Below, piece after piece: positions 17,282 to 27,485 of a stretch of 64,000 bases of DNA. The notes beneath the pieces were generated by a model. The model worked only from the letters and a program-made list of their open reading frames with translations, did no database searches and was not told the origin of the DNA. The stretch lies in contig JADCGL010000004.1 in NCBI GenBank assembly GCA_020248985.1, forward strand, positions 1-64,000. The letters run 5' to 3'. Within the stretch, counting starts at the first letter, position 1, and every line of letters begins with the position of its first letter. The DNA is from Telmatospirillum sp. Its GTDB lineage: Bacteria > Pseudomonadota > Alphaproteobacteria > CACIAM-22H2. The position numbers and the translations under genes were made by a program.

Positions 17282-17621
17282 TCTTCGCGACATTTGAATA
17301 GCGCGAGCGCCGGACACGAGAACTGCCGGCTAACCGGGCGAGAACGCCCCCCTCTCTCTTCCTGCAGCGCTGTCGAGGGTTGTACTATTGATTTGTGTTA
17401 AAAATGTATTCTGCAATACATCAAAGTAAAATAAGGGCTTTTTCGCGTCCCTGTCCCATCTTGACTTGAATTTGCCGCAAAGTTCCGCAATACAAATTTC
17501 CGGATTGACCGGCGATGCCACGCGTCGCCGACGAGCCATCCGCGCAAAGACAGCCGCGCAAAGACAGCAAAGGTCGTCAAGCGGACGACCGCAACAGGGA
17601 AACCCAGGAGAGCCCCCCCTC
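17282..17621. other. Non-coding gap before TRAP binding protein
   Basis: In this 340-base gap no convincing gene is seen. An AT-rich patch around 17380-17430 could hold the promoter of the downstream binding-protein gene. A weak ribosome-binding sequence (CCCAGGAG) precedes the ATG at 17622. Confidence 0.5.
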
Positions 17622-18713
17622 ATGATTCGCCGTAAATTTCTTGCCGCCGGTGCCGCAAGCGTGGCCACCGCCGGTCTCGCCGCACCGGCCATCAGCCAAG
17701 GCCGCATAGAATGGCGCATGGTCACGTCGTGGCCGAAGAACCTGCCCGGCGTCGGCACGGGCGTCGAGCGCCTGGCTGCACGCATCGGCGAAATGTCGGG
17801 CGGCCGCCTGACGGTTCGCGTGTTCGCGGCGGGCGAACTCGTCCCGGCCCTGCAATGCTTGCAGGCAGTGCGCGACGGCACGGCCGAAATGGGCCACGAC
17901 GCGTCGTACTACCATATCGGCGTGCACCCGGCGTTCCAGTTCTTCACCTGCGTGCCGTTCGGCTTCATGGCAACCGAGCAGTCGGCGTGGCTCAACTACG
18001 GCGGCGGCCAGCAGCTGTGGGACGAGCACGCAGCCAACTACAACGTCAAAGCCTTCCCGGCCGGCAACACGAACACCCAGGCCTTCGGCTGGTACCGCAA
18101 GGAACTGACGGGCGTGGAAAGCTTCCGCGGCCTCAAGATCCGCATGCCGGGCTGGGGCGGCCAAATCATGACGCGCCTCGGCGCCCAGCAGGTGGCCCTG
18201 CCCGGCGGCGAAATCTTCGCCGCCCTGCAGTCCGGCTCGGTCGATGCGGCCGAGTGGATCGGCCCCTACAACGACCTCGCCATGGGTCTGCACCAGGTCG
18301 CCAAGCTGTGCTACGGCCCGGGCTGGCACGAGCCGGGCTCGAACCTGCAGCTCATGGTCTCGAAGTCGCGCTTCGACGCCCTGCCCGCGGACCTGAAGGC
18401 GATCGTCCAGTTCGCCGCCCAGTCGATGGACATGGACATGACGACCGAATACATGGCGCGCTCGGGCGAAGCCATGGAAACGCTGCGCACGCGCCACGGC
18501 GTGCGCTTCTTGAACCTGCCGGCACCGATCATCGACGGCTGCGGCACGGCGGCGGGCGAGTTCCTGGCCGAAGTGCGCGACCGCGGCGATGCGATGACGA
18601 AGAAGCTCTTCGAATCGTATCTCAAGTTCCGCGGCCAGGTGATGCCCTACACCCGCTGGAACGACGGCGCGTTGCTCAATGCCCGCGTGCGCGCGTTCAA
18701 GTACCTGACCTGA
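17622..18713 (+). CDS. dctP: TRAP transporter solute-binding protein (DctP family)
   Basis: This 363-residue periplasmic binding protein has a twin-arginine-type leader (MIRRKFLAAGAASVATAGLA), so it is probably exported folded. The mature part starts with the VTSWPKNLPGVGTGVERLAA block seen in the mannitol/chloroaromatic-type subgroup of DctP proteins. The conserved FRGLKIRMPG segment carries the arginine that usually binds the ligand carboxylate. The ligand is likely an organic acid but is not identifiable. The matching membrane genes lie on the opposite strand downstream, an unusual split. Confidence 0.9.
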   Translation: MIRRKFLAAGAASVATAGLAAPAISQGRIEWRMVTSWPKNLPGVGTGVERLAARIGEMSGGRLTVRVFAAGELVPALQCLQAVRDGTAEMGHDASYYHIGVHPAFQFFTCVPFGFMATEQSAWLNYGGGQQLWDEHAANYNVKAFPAGNTNTQAFGWYRKELTGVESFRGLKIRMPGWGGQIMTRLGAQQVALPGGEIFAALQSGSVDAAEWIGPYNDLAMGLHQVAKLCYGPGWHEPGSNLQLMVSKSRFDALPADLKAIVQFAAQSMDMDMTTEYMARSGEAMETLRTRHGVRFLNLPAPIIDGCGTAAGEFLAEVRDRGDAMTKKLFESYLKFRGQVMPYTRWNDGALLNARVRAFKYLT

Positions 18714-18740
18714 TCCGACCGCCCCTTCGGGCAAACGGAA

Positions 18741-18773
18741 AACCCCGCGAGCGGCAAGCTCGCGGGGTTTTTT
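18741..18773. terminator. Bidirectional terminator between dctP and dctM
   Basis: A ten-base-pair stem (CCCCGCGAGC / GCTCGCGGGG) is flanked by AA and TT and followed by a thymine run on the plus strand. The minus strand also shows a short thymine run. It serves two convergent transcripts. Confidence 0.9.
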
Positions 18774-18796
18774 GTTGGGCGCCGTATGGCGGGCGA

Positions 18797-20494
18797 TTAG
18801 CCCGCTTCTTCCTCGGGCTCGGTAGCGGGATCGCCCGGATTGTCGGCGTCGGGATCCTCGAGGAAGTCGGTCGGCATCGAGGGCTGGTTCTCGAGCGTGG
18901 GCGCTTCCTGATTGTAGATTAGATCTGGCAGCCACGTCGCGAGTTCCGGGAACTCCCACAGCAGCGCCATGACCAGGATCTGGATCGCCACGAACGGGAT
19001 GATGCCCTTGTAGATGATCTGCGTGGTGATCGAGGGCGGGGCCACGCCGCGCAAGTAGAACAGCGCGAAGCCGAAGGGCGGCGTCAGGAACGACGTCTGC
19101 AGATTGACGCCCATCAGCACGCCGAGCCACACCGGATCGAAACCCATCTTCAACAGGATCGGGCCCGCGATCGGCACGGTGATGAAGATGATCTCGAACG
19201 TGTCGAGGAAGAAGCCGAGCGCGAACATCAACGCCATGACCACGAACAGGGCCGCATCCTTGCCGCCCGGCATGTTCGACAGCGTGTCGTGCACAAGATA
19301 TTCGCCGCCCAAGCCCCGGAACACGAGGCTGAAGATCGACGCCCCGATCAGGATCACGAACACCATCGACGAGATCGTCATGGTCGAGCGCGACACTTCC
19401 GTCAGCACGCCGACATATTCGCGGCGAGCCGCGCCGATCGCGAGCAGATAGAGACTGCCGATCACCAGCACGACCACCAAGGCCGTCAGCAGGCCCGTCG
19501 CACCGTAGGCATAGCCGATGGCGCCCAGGAACAGGATGAAGCCGACCCAGAACACGGCGAGCTGCTTTTCCAGCGCGACGCGATCTTCCGACGTCGCCAG
19601 ACGGTCGGCGATCATCTTGACGACCGTGAGGAACACTGCCCCCAGCGAGCCAACCGAGGCCGATTCCGTCGGCGTGGCAACGCCCGCAAGGATCGAGCCC
19701 AGCACCGCGACGATCAGGAAGATCGGCGGCACCAAGGCGATCACGACGCGCCGCCCAAGGCCTGCGCGCTCTTCGTCGGTCATCTTCAAAGGCGGGCACG
19801 AATCGGGATCGGACACCGAGCGGTAGAACACCCAGCACGCATAGAGGAACGACAGCATGAGGCCGGGGATGAAAGCGCCCGCGAACAGGTCGCCGACCGA
19901 CACGGAATCGGGCGAGAAATTCCCGAGCGACAGCTGCGCTTGCTGGTTCGCACCCTGCAGAATGTCGCCGAGGAAGATCAGCACGGTCGAGGGCGGAATG
20001 ATCTGCCCGAGCGTGCCGGACGCGCAGATGATGCCGGTCGCAAGTTTGGGGTCGTACCCTGCGCGCATCATGGCGGGCAGCGACAGCAAGCCCATGGTCA
20101 CGACGGTCGCACCGACGATGCCGGTCGAGGCCGCGAGCAGCGTGCCCACGATGATGACCGAATAGCCGAGGCCGCCGCGCACGCCGCCGAAGAGCTGGCC
20201 CATCGTGGTCAGCAGCACTTCGGCGATGCGGCTGCGCTCGAGCATCACGCCCATGAAAACGAACAGCGGGACGGCAACGAGAATCTCGTTGTTCATCACG
20301 CCCCAGATGCGCGTCGGGATCGCAGTCAGGAAGTTGGGGTCAAAGACGCCGACGAGCCAGCCGATGCCGCCGAAGGCGAGCGCAATGCCGCCCAGCGAAA
20401 ACGCCACCGGATAGCCCAGCATCAGCAGCGCCACGATCGTCGCGAACATCGCGACGGACAGCAACTCTCCCAGCAGATGGCTTTCAGCGCCCAT
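18797..20494 (-). CDS. dctM: TRAP transporter large membrane subunit (DctM)
   Basis: This 565-residue membrane protein with more than a dozen hydrophobic segments belongs to the DctM/ion-transporter superfamily. It has typical blocks such as GIICASGTLGQIIPPSTVLI and MGVNLQTSFLTPPFGFALFY. It drives solute uptake with the sodium or proton gradient. It is longer than the common 425-residue DctM because of an extra central region (about residues 285-330) and an acidic, glutamate-rich C-terminal tail. It follows dctQ by 41 bases and should be co-transcribed with it. Confidence 0.92.
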   Translation of the reverse strand: MGAESHLLGELLSVAMFATIVALLMLGYPVAFSLGGIALAFGGIGWLVGVFDPNFLTAIPTRIWGVMNNEILVAVPLFVFMGVMLERSRIAEVLLTTMGQLFGGVRGGLGYSVIIVGTLLAASTGIVGATVVTMGLLSLPAMMRAGYDPKLATGIICASGTLGQIIPPSTVLIFLGDILQGANQQAQLSLGNFSPDSVSVGDLFAGAFIPGLMLSFLYACWVFYRSVSDPDSCPPLKMTDEERAGLGRRVVIALVPPIFLIVAVLGSILAGVATPTESASVGSLGAVFLTVVKMIADRLATSEDRVALEKQLAVFWVGFILFLGAIGYAYGATGLLTALVVVLVIGSLYLLAIGAARREYVGVLTEVSRSTMTISSMVFVILIGASIFSLVFRGLGGEYLVHDTLSNMPGGKDAALFVVMALMFALGFFLDTFEIIFITVPIAGPILLKMGFDPVWLGVLMGVNLQTSFLTPPFGFALFYLRGVAPPSITTQIIYKGIIPFVAIQILVMALLWEFPELATWLPDLIYNQEAPTLENQPSMPTDFLEDPDADNPGDPATEPEEEAG

Positions 20495-20535
20495 TTTGTC
20501 GATCCGGTTCGGCTAGGTTTGGGGGGTAAACGGAA

Positions 20536-21072
20536 TTAGTGGCTGGTCTTGGACGGCGCGTATTCGCTGCGCCCGTTCAAGAACAGCACCGCGCGCGCGA
20601 CCGTGGCGAAGCCTTGCGCGCCGACGAGAATGCAGAACAGCACGAGCGTCGATTTGAGGAGCCAGACATTGTGGATGCCGTCGGGCTGCTGCGAGCCTTC
20701 GCGGCCCACGAACGACGTCACGAAAAACGGCCAGGACTTGTCGAACATGATCCACAGGAACGGCATCATGAACGCAAGCGTGCCGAAAATCTCGACGCGG
20801 GCCTGGTTGCGGGCCGTCATACGCGCATAGAAGATATCGACGCGCACATGGCCGCCATGCAGCAGCGTGTAGCCCGCCCCGACCAAGAACACGATCGCGT
20901 GCTGCCAAACATAGGCTTCCTGCATCCAGATGAAGCCGCTGTCGAGCGCGTAGCGGAAATAGACGGTCGCAAAGCAAGTGACGACCGTGCCGAAGGTCAT
21001 CCACGCCACGACTTTGCCGATCGCCGTATTCGTCGCATCGACGACGCGGATATAGGATTCGAGAAGGCCCAT
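20536..21072 (-). CDS. dctQ: TRAP transporter small membrane subunit (DctQ)
   Basis: This 178-residue protein has four hydrophobic segments and a conserved middle part (FIWMQEAYVWQHAIVFLVGA then GGHVRVDIFYAR) characteristic of DctQ subunits. It pairs with the DctM subunit to form the TRAP membrane complex. The ATG at 21072 gives a normal length; an upstream in-frame start would add residues across the spacer. The gene order dctQ-dctM on the minus strand converges with dctP on the plus strand. Confidence 0.88.
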   Translation of the reverse strand: MGLLESYIRVVDATNTAIGKVVAWMTFGTVVTCFATVYFRYALDSGFIWMQEAYVWQHAIVFLVGAGYTLLHGGHVRVDIFYARMTARNQARVEIFGTLAFMMPFLWIMFDKSWPFFVTSFVGREGSQQPDGIHNVWLLKSTLVLFCILVGAQGFATVARAVLFLNGRSEYAPSKTSH

Positions 21073-21147
21073 CGGCGCGCTAGCTCCACCCTGTCGGCCC
21101 GCGAGCACGGGCGTTTTTGGATCCGTTGAGGGCAGCCAAAGCGGCCA

Positions 21148-21183
21148 AGAAAAAAGGCGCTCCGGCCGAAACCGAAGCGCCTT
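21148..21183 (-). terminator. Terminator downstream of bioY
   Basis: On the minus strand AAGGCGCT pairs with AGCGCCTT, extended by a CGG/CCG inner stem, and is followed by a run of thymines. It lies about 40 bases after the bioY stop and separates it from the TRAP genes. Confidence 0.85.
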
Positions 21184-21225
21184 ATAGGGCGGCGCCGCAG
21201 CGCCGATCAAGCCCTAAAGCTATTG

Positions 21226-21813
21226 TTATTTCACAACTTTTTTGGAGACAACCCGCGAAGCAGCCACAACGATCGCAACCGCCAACGCGGCTTTGACCAC
21301 TGCACCGGCGACGAACGGCATCAAGCCGAACGCGATCGCCTTCTCGAAGCCGACGAACGTCGCAAGCCACGCAACGCCGGGCACAAACAGCAGCACCGAG
21401 CCCACGACCATCGCGGCGGCGGTACCCGCCAGCGTGCGGCCCCAGCCGCGCTCGGCAAGCCAGCCCATGACACCGGCAACGAGCACGAAGCCGAACAGGA
21501 AGCCGCCCGTGGTGCCGACCATATAGACAAGGCCGATGCCCTTTTCGGGCGTGCCGGCGAACACGGGAAGGCCGACCGCCCCCTGGAACAGATAGAGGGC
21601 CACGGTCGCCACACCCAACCGCGAGCCGTAGGCAAAGCCGATCAGCAGAACGACCATCGACTGCATCGTCATGGGTACGGGCCACATCGGCACTTGCGCC
21701 TTGGCCGAGGCCCACAGCAAAGCCGAGCCGAGGACGGCCAACGCAAGGCTGCGCGCGAAGCTGCGCGCGGGTGCGGGCCACAACGTGTCGATCAAGGTCG
21801 GATGGGTGTTCAT
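21226..21813 (-). CDS. bioY: Biotin transporter BioY
   Basis: This 195-residue membrane protein has six hydrophobic segments. The conserved VPMWPVPMTMQSMVVLLIGF block and the following GSRLGVATVALYLFQGAVGL and GTTGGFLFGF segments are diagnostic of BioY, the biotin-binding S component of ECF transporters. No bioM/bioN genes lie beside it; solo BioY can import biotin in some bacteria. The ATG at 21813 is preceded by GGAGAT at good spacing. The gene lies 24 bases downstream of an AraC regulator in the same direction. Confidence 0.93.
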   Translation of the reverse strand: MNTHPTLIDTLWPAPARSFARSLALAVLGSALLWASAKAQVPMWPVPMTMQSMVVLLIGFAYGSRLGVATVALYLFQGAVGLPVFAGTPEKGIGLVYMVGTTGGFLFGFVLVAGVMGWLAERGWGRTLAGTAAAMVVGSVLLFVPGVAWLATFVGFEKAIAFGLMPFVAGAVVKAALAVAIVVAASRVVSKKVVK

Positions 21814-21837
21814 TGCGCGGATCTCCAATGTCGGGAC

Positions 21838-22728
21838 TCAAGGCTTAGCGCGCAGCCCCGGCACTTGCAAGCAGGTGCGTCGATAGCGCGAAGGGCTGGC
21901 GCCGAACACGGCGCGGAAGCGCGCGTTGAAGGTCGACAGATCGCCGAAGCCCGCATCGAACGCGATCGTCGAGATCGGCGCGGCGGAATTTTCCAGGCGC
22001 CGTGCAGCACGCCGCAAGCGCTGGACCAGCACATATTGATGGGGCGTGGACCCCACGATCTGCCGAAACACGCGCAAAAAATGGTACTTGCTCGTCGCCG
22101 CCGCGCTTGCAAGCGCATCGAGGCGCAGCGCCGCGTCGAGATGCGCCTCGATGTGGCGCAAGGCCGCGCCGACGCGTCGCTCGTCGCGCGCCGATGGACG
22201 CACCGCGCGCGGCACCTGCCCGGATGCGGCGGCGATCGCGTCTTCGGCCAGACCGTAGGCAAAGGCATCGAGCGCCAACGGATCGGCCTTTGCCGCAAAA
22301 TTCTCGATCCGCGCCAAGAGCGGCAGGCGGCCGTTGGATGCGGGCAGCATCGCGACCGGAAAGCGGAAACGCGAGCGGCACGCAATGCTCGCCGCCACCT
22401 CTTCGAATGCGTCGGCCGATATCTGGAACGAGATGCAGCGGTCGCCCGCACTGTGGTCGTGGCCGCATTCGAAACCAGCACCGGCATTGCCAAGCAACAA
22501 GGCGCCCGGATGCAGCGTCGCGCGGCCGGCCGCACTTCGGTAGTTGAACGTGCCTTCGACCACGGCGGAGATCGACATGTCCTCGTGGCGCTCTTCGAAG
22601 GTGCTGTCGCCGGGGCCGGCCGTGCACACAAACTCGCTCAAACGCCAGCAGCAGCCGGAAGCCAAAACCCGGCTGCCGGGCAGACGCGCTGCGGATGCCG
22701 GGGCGGATTGCGGAAGTGCCGTGGCCAT
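21838..22728 (-). CDS. AraC-family transcriptional regulator
   Basis: This 296-residue regulator has an N-terminal cupin-like sensor region (about residues 20-150) and a C-terminal double helix-turn-helix (about 185-285). The first unit reads ALASAAATSKYHFLRVFRQI and the second STIAFDAGFGDLSTFNARFR. The effector is unknown. It is divergent from a VOC-family gene and upstream of bioY. Control of bioY by this regulator is possible from position but not shown. Confidence 0.9.
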   Translation of the reverse strand: MATALPQSAPASAARLPGSRVLASGCCWRLSEFVCTAGPGDSTFEERHEDMSISAVVEGTFNYRSAAGRATLHPGALLLGNAGAGFECGHDHSAGDRCISFQISADAFEEVAASIACRSRFRFPVAMLPASNGRLPLLARIENFAAKADPLALDAFAYGLAEDAIAAASGQVPRAVRPSARDERRVGAALRHIEAHLDAALRLDALASAAATSKYHFLRVFRQIVGSTPHQYVLVQRLRRAARRLENSAAPISTIAFDAGFGDLSTFNARFRAVFGASPSRYRRTCLQVPGLRAKP

Positions 22729-22813
22729 GACGCCAATTTTAGCAATTTTCCCCAAGCGCGCAAACGCGCGCGGGCGTCATATCGGCGTCTCGACACCGCA
22801 CAGGAGAAAACCC

Positions 22814-23191
22814 ATGTTCGACCATATTTCGCTCGGCGTCCGCGACATCGCGAAGGCCCAAAAATTCTACGATGCATGCCTGAAGCCGCTCGGCTTCACG
22901 CGGCTGAGCACGGGCGAAACTTCGCTCGGCTACGGCAAGGATGCGGTTGCCTTGTGGATCGGTCTTGCGGCCCGTCCGGTTCCGGCCGACCGGGAGTCGG
23001 GCCTGCATTTCTGCTTCGCGGCGGCCACGCGCAAGAGTGTGGATGCGTTCCACAAAGCCGCACTTGCCGCTGGCGGCACCGACAACGGCAAACCCGGCAT
23101 TCGCGCCGACTACGACGCCAACTACTACGCAGCCTTCATCGTCGATCCGGAGGGCTACCGGATCGAAGCCTATTGCGGCACGCCCCAGTAG
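22814..23191 (+). CDS. VOC/glyoxalase-family protein
   Basis: This 125-residue single-chain vicinal-oxygen-chelate protein starts MFDHISLGVRDIAKAQKFYD, with a conserved metal-ligand histidine at residue 4. It ends with a DPEGYRIEAYC segment carrying the usual late glutamate. Proteins of this subgroup resemble glyoxalase/bleomycin-resistance enzymes, but the substrate is not predictable. CAGGAG lies before the ATG. Divergence from the AraC regulator by 85 bases suggests that the regulator may control it. Confidence 0.88.
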   Translation: MFDHISLGVRDIAKAQKFYDACLKPLGFTRLSTGETSLGYGKDAVALWIGLAARPVPADRESGLHFCFAAATRKSVDAFHKAALAAGGTDNGKPGIRADYDANYYAAFIVDPEGYRIEAYCGTPQ

Positions 23192-23194
23192 CGC

Positions 23195-25411
23195 TTACCC
23201 GAAGCGGAATCCCTTGGGCGGCAGCAGGCCCGCTTGGGCCCGCTTGCCGAGCCAATTCTTGGGCGCATTTTCGCGCTCGTCCGAGCGCGCGAAGCCCATC
23301 GGCCAGCCCTTGGCGAGCGCGAAAGTGCGGATCTGGTAGAGCGAGCCACCCTTGGCGTATTGCTGCAGGATCACGCCGCGGCCGCGCTCCATCTCGGGCA
23401 GTTCCGCAAGCGGGAACAGCAAGAGCTTCTTGTTGCTGCCCTGCACGGCGAGCGTGTCGCCCTCGACCGTGCACATGGCCTTGGCTTCCGCACCCTCGCC
23501 CAGATTGAGCACCTGCTTGCCCTGGCGCGTCTGCGCCACGCAAGCGGCCTCAGGCACGACAAAGCCGCGCCCGTCGCTCGAGGCCACCACGAGTTTGCGC
23601 TCGGGCTTGTGGATGAAGACGTTGACGACGTCGACGTCGTTGGCGAGCTCGAGCATCACTTTGAGCGGCTCGCCGTCGCCGCGCCCGCGCGGCAGCTTGT
23701 CGCAACCGAGCGTGTAGAAGCGTCCGTTGGTCGCGAACACCATGAATTTCTCGGTCGACTGCGTGCGGATCACGTAGCCTTCCTTGTCGCCGTCCTTGTA
23801 GCGGATTTCGCGCGCGGCCGTCTCGTCGAGATGGCCCTTGAAGGCGCGCACCCAGCCCTTGTCCGAGCACACGATCGTGAGGTCTTCGCGCTCGATGAGC
23901 GCGTCGACCGGCACCACAAGATCGGCGGGCGCATCGGCCACTTCCGTGCGGCGCTTGCCGAGCGGGGTGCGCGGGCCGAACTTGGTCTTGATGCCCTGCA
24001 CTTCTTCGGCGATCGCGGCCCAGCGCTTGTCTTCGCTCTTGAGCAGGCTTTCGAGCTCTTTCTTTTCTTTCGTCAGCGCGTCATTTTCCTTGCGGATCTC
24101 GAATTCTTCGAGCTTGCGCAGCGAGCGCAGCCGCATGTTCAAGATCGCCTCGGCCTGCACCTCGGTGAGGTCCCATTTCTTGATCATGATCGGCTTGGGC
24201 TCGTCCTCGTTGCGGATGATTTTGATCACCGCATCGATGTTGAGATAGGCCACAAGCAGGCCGCCAAGGATCTCGAGGCGGCGCGCGATCTGGTCGAGCC
24301 GGTGCGTGGCCCGGCGCTGCAGCACGACCTGGCGATGGTCGAGGAAGGCCTGCAGCACTTCCTTCAGATTCATCACGCGCGGCGTGCCCGTCGCGTCGAG
24401 CACGTTCATGTTCAGCGCAAAACGCGTCTCGAGCTCGGTGTTGCGGAACAGCGATTCCATCAAGAGCTTCGCGTCCACGAGCTTGGTCTTGGGCTCGAGC
24501 ACCACGCGCACGTTTTCGTCCGACTCGTCGCGCACGTCGGCGAGCAGCGTGAGCCGCTTGGCGTGCAGCAATTCGGCGATCTTTTCGATCAGCTTCGATT
24601 TCTGCACCTGGTACGGAATTTCCGTGACCACGATCTGCCACATGCCGCGCGGCAGTTCTTCGACCGCCCATTTGGCGCGCAGGCGCAGGCTGCCGCGCCC
24701 AGTCTCGTAAGCCGCCACCAGCGTCTCGCGGCTTTCGACGAGAATGCCGCCCGTGGGAAAATCCGGGCCCGGCATCAGATCGACGAGGGTCGCCACGCGC
24801 GCATTGGGCGTCTTGATCAGATGCAAAAGCGCGTTGCAGATTTCGACGATATTGTGCGGCGGCACGTTGGTCGCCATGCCGACCGCAATGCCGGCCGCCC
24901 CGTTCGCCAGCAGATTGGGGAAGGCCGCAGGCAGCACCAGCGGCTCTTCGCCTTCGCCGTCGTAGGTGGCGCGGAAATCGACGGCGTTTTCGTCGAGCCC
25001 GCGCAGCAATTCGGCCGCCACTTCCGTGAGGCGCGCCTCGGTGTAACGCATGGCCGCCGCATTGTCGCCGTCGATATTGCCGAAATTGCCTTGCCCGTCG
25101 ACGAGCGGATAACGCTGCGCAAAATCCTGCGCCAGACGCACGAGCGCGTCGTAGACCGACTGGTCGCCGTGCGGATGGTATTTGCCGATCACGTCGCCGA
25201 CCACGCGCGCGCACTTCTTGAAGCCCGAGGCCGGATCGAGCTTGAGCTGCTGCATCGCCCACAGGAGGCGGCGATGCACGGGCTTGAGGCCGTCGCGCAC
25301 GTCGGGCAGCGAGCGCGCCATGATCGTGGACAGCGCATAGGCCAAATAGCGTTCGCCCAACGCGTCCTTGAGATCGACGGGGCGGATGTCGGCGGCGAAA
25401 CTGGCGGTCAT
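23195..25411 (-). CDS. parC: DNA topoisomerase IV subunit A
   Basis: This 738-residue enzyme decatenates daughter chromosomes with ParE. The winged-helix breakage-reunion domain carries the catalytic tyrosine Y123 in MRYTEARLT. The quinolone-pocket segment reads [12 protein letters not shown] (residues 79-90), with glutamine at the position of E. coli Ser80 and aspartate at that of Glu84. A coiled-coil gate (about 380-480) and a C-terminal beta-pinwheel (about 490-720) follow. Its length identifies ParC rather than GyrA. It overlaps recO by four bases. Confidence 0.95.
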   Translation of the reverse strand: MTASFAADIRPVDLKDALGERYLAYALSTIMARSLPDVRDGLKPVHRRLLWAMQQLKLDPASGFKKCARVVGDVIGKYHPHGDQSVYDALVRLAQDFAQRYPLVDGQGNFGNIDGDNAAAMRYTEARLTEVAAELLRGLDENAVDFRATYDGEGEEPLVLPAAFPNLLANGAAGIAVGMATNVPPHNIVEICNALLHLIKTPNARVATLVDLMPGPDFPTGGILVESRETLVAAYETGRGSLRLRAKWAVEELPRGMWQIVVTEIPYQVQKSKLIEKIAELLHAKRLTLLADVRDESDENVRVVLEPKTKLVDAKLLMESLFRNTELETRFALNMNVLDATGTPRVMNLKEVLQAFLDHRQVVLQRRATHRLDQIARRLEILGGLLVAYLNIDAVIKIIRNEDEPKPIMIKKWDLTEVQAEAILNMRLRSLRKLEEFEIRKENDALTKEKKELESLLKSEDKRWAAIAEEVQGIKTKFGPRTPLGKRRTEVADAPADLVVPVDALIEREDLTIVCSDKGWVRAFKGHLDETAAREIRYKDGDKEGYVIRTQSTEKFMVFATNGRFYTLGCDKLPRGRGDGEPLKVMLELANDVDVVNVFIHKPERKLVVASSDGRGFVVPEAACVAQTRQGKQVLNLGEGAEAKAMCTVEGDTLAVQGSNKKLLLFPLAELPEMERGRGVILQQYAKGGSLYQIRTFALAKGWPMGFARSDERENAPKNWLGKRAQAGLLPPKGFRFG

Positions 25412-26157
25412 GTCGGATCGGTTCTCGTGGGTTCAAACGGCAAAGACTTGCGCCAGCGCTCATAGAGCCGGACTCGGGGCGGGGGCAAGCCCTGCCCGTT
25501 CGGCGCCAGCGCATAGCGCAGCAGGAAATGGCCGGAAATCTCGAGCCCAGCCACCAGATCGGCGGTCGAGGCGGGTGCCTGTCCCAACAAAAAAGCGGGC
25601 AATCGGAAGAGCTTGGCAGAAAATTCGGCGCCCGCCTCGCCCGACACCGCCCGGCCCGTTCGCGGGCTCACATAGCGCAGATCTTCGACCGTTCCGGTCG
25701 CCGCACAGCGCGCCAAATCGAGGCCGAATCCAAGCTCGGCCAGGCACCGGCACTCCCAGCGCACATAGGCGGCCGCCCAATCGGGCGTTTCGAGTGCTTC
25801 GATGAAGCCGATCGTCGCCGCATAGAGCTCGGCATGCGCCTCGCGCTCGGGCAGCACCAGTTCGAGCAGCGACGTGGCCGCCGTCAGCGCATCGAGCTTG
25901 TCGGCATCGTCGAGCAACAAGGCGCCCACCGTGCGCGCAAGTTCGCAGCTGTAATTGCCGAGATGCTCGGGCAGGCGGGCGCGCCACGTGGCGCGCACGA
26001 CATTGCCGCGCTCGTAAAGGGCGGCACCCCGTCCATGCCCGCCGCCGCGCGCCAAGCCCAGATGGCGCCCGTTGGCCAGCGTGAACAACGTCACGACCGC
26101 CGCATGCTCGCCATGCACGCGCCGCCCCAGCACGATGCCGTCGTCGGTCCATTCCAT
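25408..26157 (-). CDS. recO: DNA repair protein RecO
   Basis: This 249-residue protein starts [20 protein letters not shown], the usual alphaproteobacterial RecO N-terminus (OB fold, about residues 1-80), followed by a helical domain. It helps load RecA onto gaps together with RecR. A second ATG four codons upstream (26169) is possible. It is translationally coupled to parC by a four-base overlap. In related genomes recO usually follows era directly; here era lies 14.6 kb away. Confidence 0.92.
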   Translation of the reverse strand: MEWTDDGIVLGRRVHGEHAAVVTLFTLANGRHLGLARGGGHGRGAALYERGNVVRATWRARLPEHLGNYSCELARTVGALLLDDADKLDALTAATSLLELVLPEREAHAELYAATIGFIEALETPDWAAAYVRWECRCLAELGFGLDLARCAATGTVEDLRYVSPRTGRAVSGEAGAEFSAKLFRLPAFLLGQAPASTADLVAGLEISGHFLLRYALAPNGQGLPPPRVRLYERWRKSLPFEPTRTDPT

Positions 26158-26229
26158 GCTCCTAGACATGGGCCGATTCGCCCCTCTTTGCAAAAGCGTC
26201 GGGCTTTGCAAAACGGTCCGGGTTTGGCT

Positions 26230-27405
26230 ATGCAACGCCACATGTTCAAAGATTTCTCGACGCAAGCCATGACCATGGGGCTGCTCGCAGCCTTTGTCGG
26301 CTGTGCGAGTTCCTTTGCCGTGATCGTGCAGGGGCTCACCGCCGTGGGCGCTTCGCCCGCCCAAGCCGCCTCGGGCCTGCTCGCCGTCTCGGTCGCGATG
26401 GGCCTTGCCACCGTGTGGACGAGTTTTTCGAGCCGCACGCCGGTTGCGATCGCATGGTCGACGCCAGGGGCGGCACTGCTCGCCACGTCCGGCATTCTGT
26501 CGGGCGGCTTTGCGGCCGCGACAGGGGCTTTCCTGGTGTGCGGCGTGCTGATCTTGGCCTGCGCCTATTGGCAGCGTTTGGGTAAATGGGTGTCGGCGAT
26601 CCCGACATCGCTTGCCAATGCGATGCTGGCCGGCATTCTGCTGGGCTTGTGTCTCGCACCGGTCAAAGCCGTGGCGCAATTGCCCTGGCAGGGTTTGGCG
26701 ATCGTCGTGACCTGGGCGCTCGTCGCAAAATTGAGCCGCCTTTACGCCGTGCCGGCGGCCGTCGCCGTCACCGTCGCGATCATTTGGGCGCAAACGCCCG
26801 CCGGAAATTTCGCCGCGATCAGCCTCGTGCCGCAGATCGAATTCGGCCTGCCGGTCTTCACGCTCGATGCGGCGATCGGCATTGCGATCCCGCTTTTCAT
26901 CGTCACGATGGCGTCCCAGAACATTCCGGGCTTTGCGGTGCTGAAGGTGAATGGCTACACGCCCGCACCCGCCCCTTTGTTTCGCCTCACGGGTCTTTTC
27001 ACGATGGGCGCTTCGTTCTTCGGCGGCCACGCGGTCAATCTCTCGGCGCTGACGGCCGCGATGTGCACAGGCCCCGACGCCCATCCCGATCCTGCGCGCC
27101 GCTATTGGGCGGCAGGGTTCTGCGGTATCGGCTATCTCGCCTTCGGATTGTTGGCGGGTGCTGCGACCGCCTTCATCGCAGCCGCGCCGCCGGTGCTGAT
27201 CCAAGCCGTGGCGGGCTTGGCATTGCTGGGGGCTCTTGCGAGCGCCTTGCTGGGCGCCATGCAAGCGCCGGAAGATCGCGAAGCCGCGATCGTCACGTTC
27301 CTCGTGACTGCGTCGGGCGTTTCGTTCGGCGGTGTGAGCGGCGCTTTCTGGGGCCTGATCGCGGGCGGTGCGATCTTGGCACTCGCGCGCTGGAAGCGCG
27401 GCTGA
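26230..27405 (+). CDS. benE: BenE-family benzoate/proton symporter-like transporter
   Basis: This 391-residue membrane protein has about 11-12 hydrophobic segments and the BenE patterns AWSTPGAALLATSG and SQNIPGFAVLKVNGYTP, with a GHAVNLSALTAAMC block. The family includes benzoate/H+ symporters, but specificity varies widely. A second ATG at 26242 could be used instead. It is divergent from recO and stands alone, with no benzoate catabolism genes in the window, so the substrate assignment is tentative. Confidence 0.85.
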   Translation: MQRHMFKDFSTQAMTMGLLAAFVGCASSFAVIVQGLTAVGASPAQAASGLLAVSVAMGLATVWTSFSSRTPVAIAWSTPGAALLATSGILSGGFAAATGAFLVCGVLILACAYWQRLGKWVSAIPTSLANAMLAGILLGLCLAPVKAVAQLPWQGLAIVVTWALVAKLSRLYAVPAAVAVTVAIIWAQTPAGNFAAISLVPQIEFGLPVFTLDAAIGIAIPLFIVTMASQNIPGFAVLKVNGYTPAPAPLFRLTGLFTMGASFFGGHAVNLSALTAAMCTGPDAHPDPARRYWAAGFCGIGYLAFGLLAGAATAFIAAAPPVLIQAVAGLALLGALASALLGAMQAPEDREAAIVTFLVTASGVSFGGVSGAFWGLIAGGAILALARWKRG

Positions 27406-27485
27406 CGCATCGCATTGCCAGAACGCGCCCCACGCGCTACGTATCTCAAATCTGCTTGATTTCGTCGCGAAAATGCGGGGCTTCG

